DNA from: Selaginella tamariscina
Lineage: Eukaryota; Streptophyta; Lycopodiopsida; Selaginellales; Selaginellaceae
NCBI GenBank assembly: GCA_003024785.1
Contig: PUQB01000096.1
Span: forward strand, 486,833 to 550,832
DNA: 64,000 bases
Reading direction: 5' to 3'
Of this stretch, positions 32,772 to 43,200 are shown piece after piece (positions within the stretch are counted from its first letter, which is position 1; every line of letters starts with the position of its first letter). A program made the translations under genes and the position numbers. A model generated the notes under the pieces. That model saw only the letters and a list, made by a program, of their open reading frames with translations, searched no databases and was not told the origin of the DNA.

Positions 32772-33423
32772 TTATATGCAAACGTGAGATTGAAGAAGTA
32801 TACCAAAGCTCCACTTCAAAACCTTACCACATCGATAACAGAAGGTCGAGCCACATCTGCAGTTAAAGATCTCATAACAAGATATACATAGATATATAAG
32901 TCACATACCTGCAGCCTATGACACTGCATCCATCCCTGCGTTCCACCATATGCTTACACATGGGGCACTGCTTCCATCTCCTTGACTTGGCCAGCTTCAT
33001 AAGTTGTTGATCAAACTCACCTCCAACATATGTGTAGCTGAAAAACCTCAAACAACTTGCACACTGGACCTGTGCATGCATGCCAACCTCCAACTCCAAT
33101 TCACGTGAATCCATCAATCCCCAGCAGTCCTTGTATGTGCAGTATATCCTGTTAGCCACTGGGATCTCACACTCCTTCGCGCGTGCTTTCAATATGTTTA
33201 TACTTCTGCTGTCTAGCAGCTTCTCAGACTCTTTAAAAAGAAAGAGTTTACCACAGCCGAGTGCAGGACATGGAATGTGTATTCGTCCCAGCTCTACTTG
33301 TGCTTGGGCATATCGAGATGCACAGCTAAAACAGAAGCAATGCTTGCATATTGCAAGGTGGAAAGCTTTCAATACAGACTTCTTCTTCAGACATATACTG
33401 CATTTGAATCTCAGCCAAGGCAT
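32772..33423 (-). CDS. Minimal RBR-type (RING-IBR-RING2) E3 ubiquitin ligase
   Basis: Two exons (33423-32909 and 32856-32772) encode 199 residues that are almost nothing but an RBR module. RING1 is near residues 8-60 (FKCSICL...CKHCFCFSC, then CPALGC). An IBR-like segment follows (YCTYKDC...VQCASC). RING2 is CPMCKHMVERRDGC...CRCGSTFCYRCG, completed across the intron. The Cys of ERRDGC is the expected thioester-forming residue that accepts ubiquitin from E2. The second zinc site of the IBR seems lost: where the family has FC-x2-C-x-VPWH the sequence reads RFFSYTYVGGEF. No substrate-binding domain is present on either side. It could be a functional minimal enzyme or a decaying duplicate; frame and splice sites are intact. 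Confidence 0.85.
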
Positions 33424-33736
33424 TCCTCTTTATTGTTTTTAGGGAATCCAAAAATATATGTAAACATGGATATTCTAATTATATGCTTCCATTACATAAA
33501 ACTACTTCTATGACAGATAAACATGGACATTCTAATTATATGCTTCCATGGCATAAAACTACAGATAAACATGGATGCTCTCTCTCACACACAATTGATT
33601 TCATTTGTAATTTAGCTGTGACGGGATATTAATTACAAAACTAAGTAATTTGATACACAGACAATTGATTCCACTTTGTAATTCAGCCGTCGTGTTAGCT
33701 ACAGGATATTAATTACAAACTATGTAATTTGATTAT
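33424..33736. repeat. Intergenic tandem duplications between RBR and SRT1
   Basis: Two adjacent imperfect duplications fill the gap. A unit of about 50-60 bp containing ATTCTAATTATATGCTTCCAT starts near 33462 and again near 33520. A unit of about 70 bp containing CAATTGATTYCA and GGATATTAATTACAAA starts near 33592 and again near 33661. No gene was recognised. The duplications lie between two converging 3' ends. Confidence 0.75.
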
Positions 33737-35759
33737 CTAGCTGGAGAGTCGTGCTTTCTTGGGTTTGTGTTCATAGGCGTCCTGCTGCATATCCACCACG
33801 CTTGTGACAATTGCATACGTCACAGTCAGACCGTGAGAGTCGGGTGAGTGTGTCACCTCCTCGAGCATGACACGACCACACGAGGCGTTTTCATTTTGCA
33901 ACTTTAACACATCACTCGCAACTGAAGCTGGCCAAACGACCATCTTCTCAGGTTTTACCTGCAACTCACATACACATGTAAGGTGGCAATAGCAATATGC
34001 ACACACGTACGGGAATACCTCAAAACTAAGCGGGTGCACAATCTCAACCAATCGGCACATACAACTTTGGGACAAACGAAGCTTGACAAGCACGTCCAAC
34101 GACCTGAGGTTCATAGTCTCCCTGAACGAGTCACGAAGGTGAGTATGTATTTCATTAAAAAGATGCCATAAGAAGGCAGTCCACGTTTTTAAGTAAAGTA
34201 AGTTGTTTCCTGTTATAAAGATGCCAACGCCGTCACTACATAAACTTGCACGTAGCATATATGTATGCCTTCATTTATTTTCTATTCACACACAAACGTA
34301 TGCAACCACACCACATCTCTCTCTCTATATATATAGAGAGAGAGAGAGAGACACAGGGAGACATACACACACGCACCTCTATATACACACATAAGACAAA
34401 TATATCATAGGGAGTCATGCATCAAATCAAATCACCTTCGGACCATGTATGGGGGCGCCTTAAATTCCACTGGCTTTAATTCAGGCCTGCCCGGAAATTC
34501 CACCTAAACGAGTTTAGTCAATCGCGTTCCTCAAAAAGAAAAAATTAAAAAAGAAAAACAAAATAGAAAAATCTACCTCTAAATAGTTGATAAAATACAA
34601 AGGTGCTTTCTGACCATGGGGGCTCTCTATGCGTAAGCTCCACTTGACGCTGTTTTTCTCTGCAAAAAGTCAATACAGGAAAATGCAAAACCATCAGTAT
34701 ATACAGAAAGAAGTTGTGTGTGTGCACATGTCTTCACAGCGTGCATGCACACGTACTTGTCCAGGAGAAGGAGCAGATAACAACGAGACGATCAACTCGA
34801 ATAAAAGGAGGGATCCTCAGTTTGAGTATCGCATGACATCCATGATTACCTGCAAGAAACATGAAATGAAAAACATAAAACCAGCAGAAGCATATGTGAC
34901 CATCAAATAATAACTGATATATATACAGGCGGTTCTTGGAGCAACTGGAGGGCGGACCCTTCAACAGCCAGAACAAACAAGATGTAACCAGATAAATGAG
35001 ACAAAGTATTCAATAAAAAATAATTAACTACAGGCGGTTCTTGGAGCAACTGGAGGGCGGACCCCTTCAGCAGCCAGAACAACAAGATGGAAGAAGAGAA
35101 GTGGAAAAAGGAGGATACGGGATGGATGTATTGAATGTCCCGTAGTGGCCATGATAAAGAGACCGGGGAATGCTCTATGATCGTGTATGCACATGCGTAT
35201 GTATGACTAGTATTTCTCGGATGCTCGGCATAGCATAAGACTTGTAACACATATGAATGTTTATACTGTACTAACCTGATCAACTCGGGCATGGATGACA
35301 AGTGCGGCCTTCTTATCCTTGGGAGTTCCCTGAATTCCATCGGCATGTAACGTATCATAAGATTTGTGTCTGTGTGTGTGCGTGAGAGTGTATGTGTGTT
35401 TGTGCGTATATAGGTGTATCTTCATACACATACTTATACACAAAAAAACAAGTTCCAACCTGAAGATTGATAATTACGAGCTTCCCTCCACCCTTCACAG
35501 TCTTCAGGGGTAGATTACACGCTGGTGTGATCTGCAAGCTGTCAATTTAGCGCATCTTCAGTGAAATGAACATATACACTTGCCTAGCCACACAGTATAT
35601 ACGCATGAATATATACATGTGCATACGTACACGCTATAGATAATGTACCTAGTTCCCAAGCAAAGGATAAGATCTGCCTCCTTGCAATTTTTTTCAGCCG
35701 CATGTAGTTCCCGCTCAGGCAATGCTCCCTGGAAACAAACAGAGTATATAAGGCATACA

Positions 35760-35832
<73 letters not shown>

Positions 35833-36733
35833 GTATGCAAACACGTACAAAAGCATTGCTAAATTACCTCCCAGTCAATAATAGTGTCCACAAGCTTTCC
35901 CCTACATGAGCAACGCCTTCCCGTTGGTTTTAAGCCTATCGTCTCCATCTCGAAATCCCGTATGTACCTGTCAAGATATCCAAATGTATGCTCATTATAA
36001 TTCATCAGAGTCAATATGCAGATATGTATGACTTCTATTTCTTACTCTTTGGAACACTTGGAACAAATCTCCATGAAGCTGTTGCCATGAAGCTCTGATA
36101 GCTTCTCTCTTGGAACACCTGATCGCAGATGCAACCCATCCACATTCTACAGTCAAAATTCACATCAATCTGTCATACACAGGCCACGTGCAGATAGAGA
36201 CCTGGCTGATGATAAACTTGAGTATACCAGCACGAATAAGCTCCACCAGTGCCATATGAGTAATGCCGGGCCTTGCTTGATGGAACTCAACATCTGCCTT
36301 GGGCAATGGTAGGCCTTGATGCTGCACCAATGCTGTCAGCATATACATGTATGATTTACACACACGTTACCTGGAGAGTCCATACACCTTTGGGACCACG
36401 GAAATCAGGAATGCCACAAGAGGTTGAGATACCAGCACCAGTGAATGCTACCATATGCCTACTCTGGGAGAATGGAGAAACAACCAAAGAAATTGGAAAC
36501 TGTTCGAGGAATATGGAGAAGTGATATGAATGTGAAATACCTGTTGTATGAGCCGGACAAGGTCCTCTATCTGTTGTAAGTGCATAATCAAGAGATTAGT
36601 GTGCGTGTAGTGGATTGACAGATGATCAATGTACCTTAGTACCGATGTCTTGATCGGAATCGAATATCTCCGGCATACCCAGCTTGCCGACGTCGGCTTT
36701 GTAGGAGAGCTTCTCCGCATATCCAAGCGCCAT
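33737..36733 (-). CDS. SRT1: Sirtuin SRT1 (plant SIRT6-type NAD+-dependent deacylase)
   Basis: This is a class IV nuclear sirtuin that deacetylates histones and dampens glycolytic and stress genes in plants. Exons read from the start at 36733 are 36733-36635, 36570-36541 (a 30-bp exon), 36463-36371, 36321-36202, 36146-36046, 35967-35868, 35728-35649, 35538-35460, 35329-35276, 34849-34757, and further 3' exons to the stop at 33737. Landmarks are [37 protein letters not shown] (NAD site), [19 protein letters not shown] with the catalytic His, CSKCSKE and RRCSCRGKL zinc ligands, [16 protein letters not shown] and [13 protein letters not shown]. The plant-specific C-terminal region ([39 protein letters not shown]) and a basic KPKKAR tail follow. 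One base is missing near 34829 before LKLRIPPF. The zinc-ribbon linker is unusually short. Confidence 0.92.
34925..35088. repeat. Duplicated 60-bp segment inside an SRT1 intron
   Basis: A segment beginning CAGGCGGTTCTTGGAGCAAC occurs at about 34925-34984 and again at about 35030-35088. The copies have about 5% differences and are offset by 105 bp. Both lie between the exons ending at 35276 and starting at 34849. Read with the gene, it is open for some 20 codons, so a lost or cryptic exon is possible. Confidence 0.8.
35765..35822. repeat. TA microsatellite in an SRT1 intron
   Basis: A run of alternating T and A about 58 bp long has one phase slip in its middle (TATATTATAT) and is flanked by CATGCA and (AC)n. 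It can fold as a long hairpin. Shorter TA, CA/GT and GA tracts occupy most other introns of the 26-39 kb island (e.g. 29611-29634, 34317-34352, 38631-38660). Confidence 0.9.
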
Positions 36734-36817
36734 TGCAGAAGTTACCCTAAAGAGGTAAAAGGTTTAGGGCATAAATTAAGGGCATGAGGCTAGCGGCTAG
36801 GGTTGCATAGTATCGAG
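36734..36817. promoter_or_regulatory. Shared 84-bp intergenic promoter of SRT1 and ABCF1
   Basis: Only 84 bp separate the SRT1 start codon (36733, minus) from the ABCF1 start codon (36818, plus), including both 5' leaders. The stretch contains AGGGTT/AACCCTAA-like (telo-box-like) elements near 36764-36770 and 36798-36803, typical of plant genes linked to translation. Read as a bidirectional promoter by inference. Confidence 0.55.
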
Positions 36818-38920
36818 ATGGTGTCGGATGCGAGTAAGAAGAAGGCGGCCGCAAAGAAAGCAGCCGCTGTCGCAAAGAGGGGCTCCAAGTCAACCACCGC
36901 TTCTGCCGCCACTGCTTCCGCCTCGAAAGCAGATGAACAAAATGGCGATTTCAACGATGAGTTGCAAGCGATGGCCATCACGGACCGCACTTGCACCGGA
37001 GTCCTGGCTTCCCATCCTCAATCCCGAGATATTCATGTAAGTGCCTCTAATTCTAGCCCTGGTTCGTGGTGCTTATGATTTGTTTCTATCAGATTGAGTC
37101 GCTGTCTGTCACGTTTCACGGCCATGAGCTTGTTTCAGATTCCACACTCGAACTCAATTACGGAAGGTATGCGTTTTTTTAGGTTTTGGTCGGTGGGGGG
37201 TTTATAGATCTGTTTGGTTTTGCAGGAGGTATGGGCTCCTGGGGCTCAATGGTTGCGGAAAGTCTACGCTGCTTAGTGCAATTGGTGCCCGTGAAGTTCC
37301 TATACCGGAACATATGGACATTTATCATCTTACCAGAGAAATTGAGGCCACTGATCTGACTGCCTTGGAAGCTGTTGTAAACGTGGATGACGAGAGGATG
37401 AAACTGGAACAAGAAGCAGAGAAGCTGGCTGCCCGAGTAAGTGATTCGTGTCCACGTGATTCAATTATGTATAGCGTCTCTTTTATTGGTTGCAGGATGA
37501 CGGGGGCGGAGAGATGCTTGATCGACTCTATGAGCGGCTGGAAGCCATGGACTCGAGTACCGCTGAGAAGCGAGCAGCCGAGATATTGCACGGGCTGGGC
37601 TTTAGCAAGAAGATGCAGGTGAAGAAGACGCGCGATTTCTCGGGGGGTTGGCGAATGAGGATTGCACTTGCGAGAGCGCTGTTTATGAATCCTACGATTT
37701 TGCTCCTGGACGAGCCAACCAATCACCTGGGTATATACTCCTTGTTGGTTTGCTTGTTTGCTCTTTCTAACTTGTTTGCTGAGCAGATCTTGAGGCTTGC
37801 GTGTGGTTGGAGGAGACTCTGAAGAAATTCAGCCGTATACTCGTGGTCATATCCCACTCGCAGGATTTCCTTAATGGCGTGTGCACAAATATCATTCACA
37901 TGCAAAATAAGAAGCTCAAGTTTTACACAGGTAATTATGACCAGTACATTCAGACACGATCGGAGCTGGAGGAGAATCAGATGAAGCAGTACAAATGGGA
38001 ACAGGAGCAGATTGCATCTATGAAAGAGTACATTGCCAGGTTTGGTCATGGCTCGGCAAAGCTTGCCCGTCAGGCTCAGAGCAAGGAAAAGACTTTGGCC
38101 AAGATGGAGAGGGGTGGACTGACGGAGAAGATAGTCAAGGACAAGGTCCTTGTGTTCAGATTTTCGGATGTTGGGAAACTTCCACCGCCTGTTCTCCAGT
38201 TTGTGGAGGTAGACTTTGGTTACACACCTGACAATCTCATATACAAGAAGATCGATTTCGGGGTAGATCTCGACTCTAGAATAGCACTCGTAGGGCCAAA
38301 CGGAGCTGGAAAGAGTACATTGCTCAAGTTGATGACTGGAGAACTTGTGCCGCAGGACGGCATGGTTAGACGACACAACCACCTTCGGATTGCACAGTTC
38401 CATCAGCATCTGGCTGACAAGCTCAACCTGGAAATGTCTGCTTTGCAATATATGATGTCCGAGTACCCCGGCCTGGAGGAAGAGAAGATGCGTGCTGCCA
38501 TTGGTAGGTTCGGGCTTACGGGCAAAGCCCAGATTATGCCCATGGGCAACTTATCGGATGGGCAAAGAAGTCGGGTCATTTTTGCATGGCTGGCCTGGAG
38601 GTATGCTTTTTTATACATATACATATAAATGTGTGTGTGTGTGTGTGTTTGTGTGTGTGTCTCACAAACATCCTACGGTTAGGCAACCCCATTTGCTGCT
38701 TTTGGACGAGCCAACAAATCACTTGGACATTGAGACGATAGATTCGTTAGCGGATGCACTTAACGATTGGGATGGTGGATTGGTGCTTGTGAGTCACGAC
38801 TTTAGGCTCATCAACCAGGTGGCGAAGGAGATATGGGTCTGTGAGAACCAAACTGTGACTCGATGGGAGGGCGATATTATAGACTTCAAGCAGCATCTCA
38901 AGGCCAAGGCTGGGCTTTAA
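36818..38920 (+). CDS. ABCF1: ABCF1-type ABC protein (GCN20-like, soluble twin ATPase)
   Basis: This soluble ABC-F protein has no membrane domain. Its family (GCN20/ABCF) acts at ribosomes and in GCN2 signalling. Exons are 36818-37036, 37093-37166, 37226-37436, 37495-37730, 37787-38600 and 38683-38920. An alanine/lysine-rich N-terminus ([17 protein letters not shown]) is followed by ATPase domain 1 with Walker [10 protein letters not shown], signature [15 protein letters not shown] and Walker [12 protein letters not shown]. The linker is [12 protein letters not shown]...[18 protein letters not shown]. ATPase domain 2 has GPNGAGKST, signature [27 protein letters not shown] and a terminal VSHDFRLI. 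The frame is continuous over all six exons, so this is the cleanest host gene in the window. An in-frame upstream ATG at 36803 is possible. The intron at 38601-38682 holds a (GT)n tract. Confidence 0.93.
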
Positions 38921-39013
38921 AAGGTTAGGTTAGAGCACTATTTATTTTATTTATGTAGAAGAGGATATTGAAAAAGCATCTTATCGGTAAAATAAACATT
39001 CTTTGAAGCAATA

Positions 39014-41057
39014 TTGGCAGTCCACACGTATCGTCTGTTAATGCTATATGACCAGAATGTATACATGTACAAATGGACTTTCATAAAATTTATGAGCTAC
39101 TTACATTCTTCGTCTGAGCGTGGAGAATTTGATGCAACAAGACAGGTGAGATATCACCGTCAGCGCCAAGACAAAGAACAAACGGTTTTGGCACTGCTCG
39201 CTGCGATCAAACAGTGCGGTAAGAGTGGCAACCTGAAACGAGGGAAGGAACTACACTGTAGTGCAGTTGAAGCTGGCCATCACAGGAACAAATACATAGC
39301 TAATGCTCTCATCACTATGTATGCCAAGTGCGGTAGCATGCTACATGCACGGGATGTGTTCGACTCCTTGGATTGCCGGAATGCTGTCTTGTGGAGCAGT
39401 CTCATTCTGGGTTACGTGGACAACTGCCAGAGCTTGATAGCAATGGAGTGCTTTGCGAGCATGGACTGTGAACCAGACTCATTTGCATTCGTGGCAGCAC
39501 TCAAGGCATGCACCAAACTAGCCGCTGAGAAACAATGGCACAGTTTAGAGAAGGGAATGTCGATTCACATGCAAGCCAAAGCAGGTGGATTTGATACAAA
39601 CATGTTTGTGGCAACCAACTTGGTGGTCATGTACAGCAAATGTGGAAGCATGCGAGATGCCGTGCTGTATTTGACAGGATGGAGACTCGTGATATTGTTT
39701 CCTGGACTAGTCTTCTCCTGGGTTACGAGGAAACGGGGGAGCACTTTGCAGCTATCGACTTACTTGCGAGCATGGACTGCGAACCAGACTGTGTTACACT
39801 TGTAGCTGCACTCAAGGCCAGCACAGCGGACAGAAATGCATGTTTAGAGAAGGGGATGGCCGTCCATAGGCAAGTCAAAGAGCGTGGGTTCGATACAGAC
39901 ATTCGCCTGGCAAACAGCTTGCTGGACATGTATAGCAAGTGCGGAAGGATGAAAGATGCGCGGGCTGTTTTTGATAACATAGCTGATCGGAATTCTGTGG
40001 GGTGGAACATTCTCATTCTTGGGTATATTATGGATGGGCAGAGCTTGTTAGCTCTAGATCTATTCACAAGCATGGACTGTGAGCCGGACATTAGAACTTT
40101 TGTGGCTGTGATCAAGGGTGCTTGGCCCTGGAACAGTTGGACAGTCAGCTGTGCTTGGAGAAGGGGATGTTCATCCATAGACAGGTCAAGGACGTGGATA
40201 TGATACAGACGTATTTGGTGGCGACGAATCTGGTGGACATGTATACCAAGTTTGGATGCTGCGAGATGCTCAAGCCGTTTTTGACAACATGGTCTATAAG
40301 AGCGTTGTTTCGTGGAACGTCCTCATTTAGGGTATGCAGAAGCTGGGAGAGCTTGAGGGCACTAGACTTGTTCACCAGCATGGACTGTGAACCAGACTCT
40401 GCTACATTCGCAGCTCTACTCAAGGGATGCAGTAATATCACATGTGGCATATGGACAGAGAGTCACGCCCAAGTTTGCAAGGTTGGACTGGAACAAGATC
40501 AAGTTGTAGCAACCTGTTTGGTGGACTTCCACTCCAAGTGCGGTCGGATGGCTGTTTCAGAGCAGGTATTTAACAACATGACTTGTCCGGATGCTGTGGC
40601 CTGGAGTGCCTTGGTAGCAGGATGCGGTTCACATGGGTGCACGTCTGAGGTCCTAAGTACGATTAGGAAGATGCAGGAGGCTTGTGTGGAAATGAATGAT
40701 ATCACCTGGCTCTCCATTCTTACGGCTTGCAGCCATGCTGGTATGGTGGACTTGGGTACCAAGTATTTTGACTCTATGCCCAGCCCAAGCATGGAACACT
40801 ACACTTGCGTTGTTGACATGTTTAACAGAGCCAACAAGTTGCAAGAAGCACTGTCAACTGTGAGAAGCATGCCTTTTGAAGCTGACAGTGCTGTGTGGAG
40901 AAGTTTGTTTGGGGCATGTAGAAACTTGGGTAACCTGGAAGTGGGCATCCTTGTGTTCAATGCTTTACTGGGCTGCAAAAAGCTTGATTCTTCTGCCTAT
41001 GCACTCATGGGTGACGTGTGCACACAGGAAAATAGACTCAAGAGCACTCTGGGGTAA
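39014..41057 (+). CDS. PLS-type pentatricopeptide repeat protein (two or three frame breaks)
   Basis: PPR proteins bind organellar RNA for editing, splicing or stability. The reading has an extended string of PPR motifs, e.g. YIANALITMYAKCGSMLHA, NSLLDMYSKCGRMKDAR, and repeated ILGYV and SMDCEPDS phrases. It ends in ITWLSILTACSHAGMVDLG and the E-like segment SAVWRSLFGACRNLGNLEVG. No DYW domain follows: the stop is at 41055-41057. The frame shifts at about 39650-39660 and about 40115-40130, with a further local shift near 40260-40330, so the piece is split over 39014-39805, 39640-40203 and 40122-41057. The shifts lie in near-perfect repeats, where assembly or sequencing slips are likely. The first 40 residues lack transit-peptide features, and a splice site near 39140 may mean the true start is elsewhere. 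Confidence 0.82.
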
Positions 41058-41936
41058 CTTGTGCTTGTGAACTTTGTGTATCACCGTATATGCATGTGCA
41101 TTTAACAATATATATATGTGTAAGTTGAGGTTCATAGTTAAACATAACTCTAATTTACATTACATAACACATTCTTTGTGTTTTATTCGTGTAACATTTA
41201 ATCAATCTATTTATTTAGTCTATCCATTAACCCTATAAAATTCCATGATGTCTTAACTGCATGCATTATAAACACTTAGTCATTTACACATTCCAGTAAG
41301 ACAGCATTTAATTCATGATGTCTTAACACATTGTTAATTCAAACCTGGTAACATTTATAAATATTTCTAAGTAGTAAATATGGTTGGTGCAGGCAGAGCA
41401 ATTTCATTGGAGGAGCCTCATAGTGTACTGGATGTTAGCACTTTTATTGAATTACATGTAATGATAAACTTTAACTAAATAACTTTGATAATCATGTTAG
41501 ATTATTGTATAGGCTTAACAATTGAAATGATCATTAACTTAGTTATTATCTTTTACTTAATTGTACCTTTAATTTAATTGTTACCTTTAATTTAATGAGT
41601 TTATTTTTAAGTTAAACATTTAATTTAGTTATTATTCTTAATTTGGTAAATTAATTTCTAAGTTAAATTCTTAACCTCATTTGTTTTAGTGGATCCTTAA
41701 TTAATAAATTTAAGAGTTTAATATTTTAATTTAAAAATAAATTCATCAAATTAAATTTAAAAATAAACTTATCAAGTTAAAAATAATAAAAAAGATTAAA
41801 TATTTAACTTAAGAATAAACTCATTAAGAATTTCTCTAGACCATGTTATTCTTAATATAGTAAAATACTTATGAATTTATAATTACATGCCTAATTTAAT
41901 GATTTAATAGCGCCACGTGGGTTTAATATTTACAAT
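41058..41936. other. AT-rich intergenic region
   Basis: No gene was recognised. From 41450 to 41850 the sequence is built of T/A words such as TTTAATTTAAT and TTAAGTT in both orientations, giving loose inverted similarity. It is the left flank of the young gypsy insertion. Confidence 0.6.
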
Positions 41937-42097
41937 TGTAAGATCCACGTGTACGGCTGCATGTGCACATATTATTATTAGCGTAGTGGATTTTGATAGC
42001 CGTCGGATTGGATTCAATCTGGACCACTCGCTCTTGTATATAAGTTAGGGTTTCTGAACTAATGGATATACACATTTCTATATTCCGAGCTCTCACA
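41937..42097 (+). repeat. Left LTR (161 bp) of the young gypsy element
   Basis: It runs TGTAAGATCC to GCTCTCACA. It contains a TATA-like TTGTATATAAG at about 42034-42044, consistent with the promoter, and an ABRE-like CCACGTGTAC near its start. At 161 bp it is short for a plant gypsy LTR. Confidence 0.93.
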
Positions 42098-42217
42098 TTG
42101 GTGGAGGTGAGGGGCACCTCTAATTGTCCCTACGGAGTGCTCGGATTTGTGTCTTTTTTATCAATTTTCTTTATCTTTTAGGTCTAGCTTTTCCATTGTC
42201 TAGATCTATTCTTTCTT

Positions 42218-43200
42218 GTGGATTTTGTTTTTTTTCGTCATGAATCCACAACAGCAAATCCCTTGTCTGTGGAGCAGTTACTCATGCAATTGTTGGATGC
42301 CATGCGTGTGCAACTGAACAATCATTCTCAGTTGATGGCAGCATTCACAGTCCAGGGTACTCCTCCTACTCATGTTGCAAACCCCCGTGTCCGGCCGGAT
42401 TTCTTTCGCGGAAATCCTGGAGATGATGTGTACCATTGGTTTGACCACTTCATTGTGGTTGCCACATATCATTCGTGGGACGGTGCTCAGTGTTTGCGCG
42501 AGTTTCCTACTTGTCTTCAAGGGACGGCGTTGCAGTGGTACAATGGTCTGGACGTTGCAACTCGTGGAGATTGGAATATTCTTCCAGAGATCTTCAAACG
42601 TGCATTTGGGCATGCGGACGACTGTGATGATGCTTTTCAGCAGTTGCATCGTATTCGTCAGGAGCCATCTGAGTCGGTGATGCAGTTTGGTGTTCGCTTT
42701 CGAAGCCTTTTGCTGCGTGCAGAACCTAACATGTCGGAACGCATCAAGTTAGGTATGTTGTGGCCAGCACTTCGTCAAGACCTTGTGGGGCTTGTGCATG
42801 CACTAGCTCCAGTGACTCTTGACGATGCTTTGAGGCTGGCACAACGATATGAGTCGTCACCTCTCCCACTTGCCTTCACGTGCTCTTGTTCCACTTCATG
42901 TTGGGGATGGACCTGCTCCGATGGAGGTTGAGGCTGTTGCCGCTCGTGTACCAGCACAAGGTGGGCCCGTGGACGAGGACGTGGACGTGCAGTTCGTTGT
43001 TGGGCGTGTGATGAGGTTGGACACACGTATCGGCGCTGTCAACGGTTTCCCGATTGGCGTCCCCCATTTCCAGGATGGAGGCCATGGCGTCAACAACGTC
43101 CGGTTGGTGCTGCTGCAGTGGAAGGTTGTGATGCGGTGGATCTTCCGGGAAACGACGAATCGCACGAGTAGAGGAGGGTCCTCGTGCGAATAAATTAGTG
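42218..43200 (+). pseudogene. gag of the young gypsy element
   Basis: A Retrotrans_gag domain (PF03732-like) is readable: FFRGNPGDDVYHWFDHF, then LQGTALQWYNGL, then LHRIRQEPSESVMQFGVRFR. After a frame shift at about 42850-42930, a CCHC knuckle C-x2-C-x4-H-x4-C (CWACDEVGHTYRRC) follows at 42998-43039. The frame opens at 42218; an ATG at 42240 lies in a different frame. Gag forms the particle that carries the RNA. The breaks are single-base in type. Confidence 0.85.
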
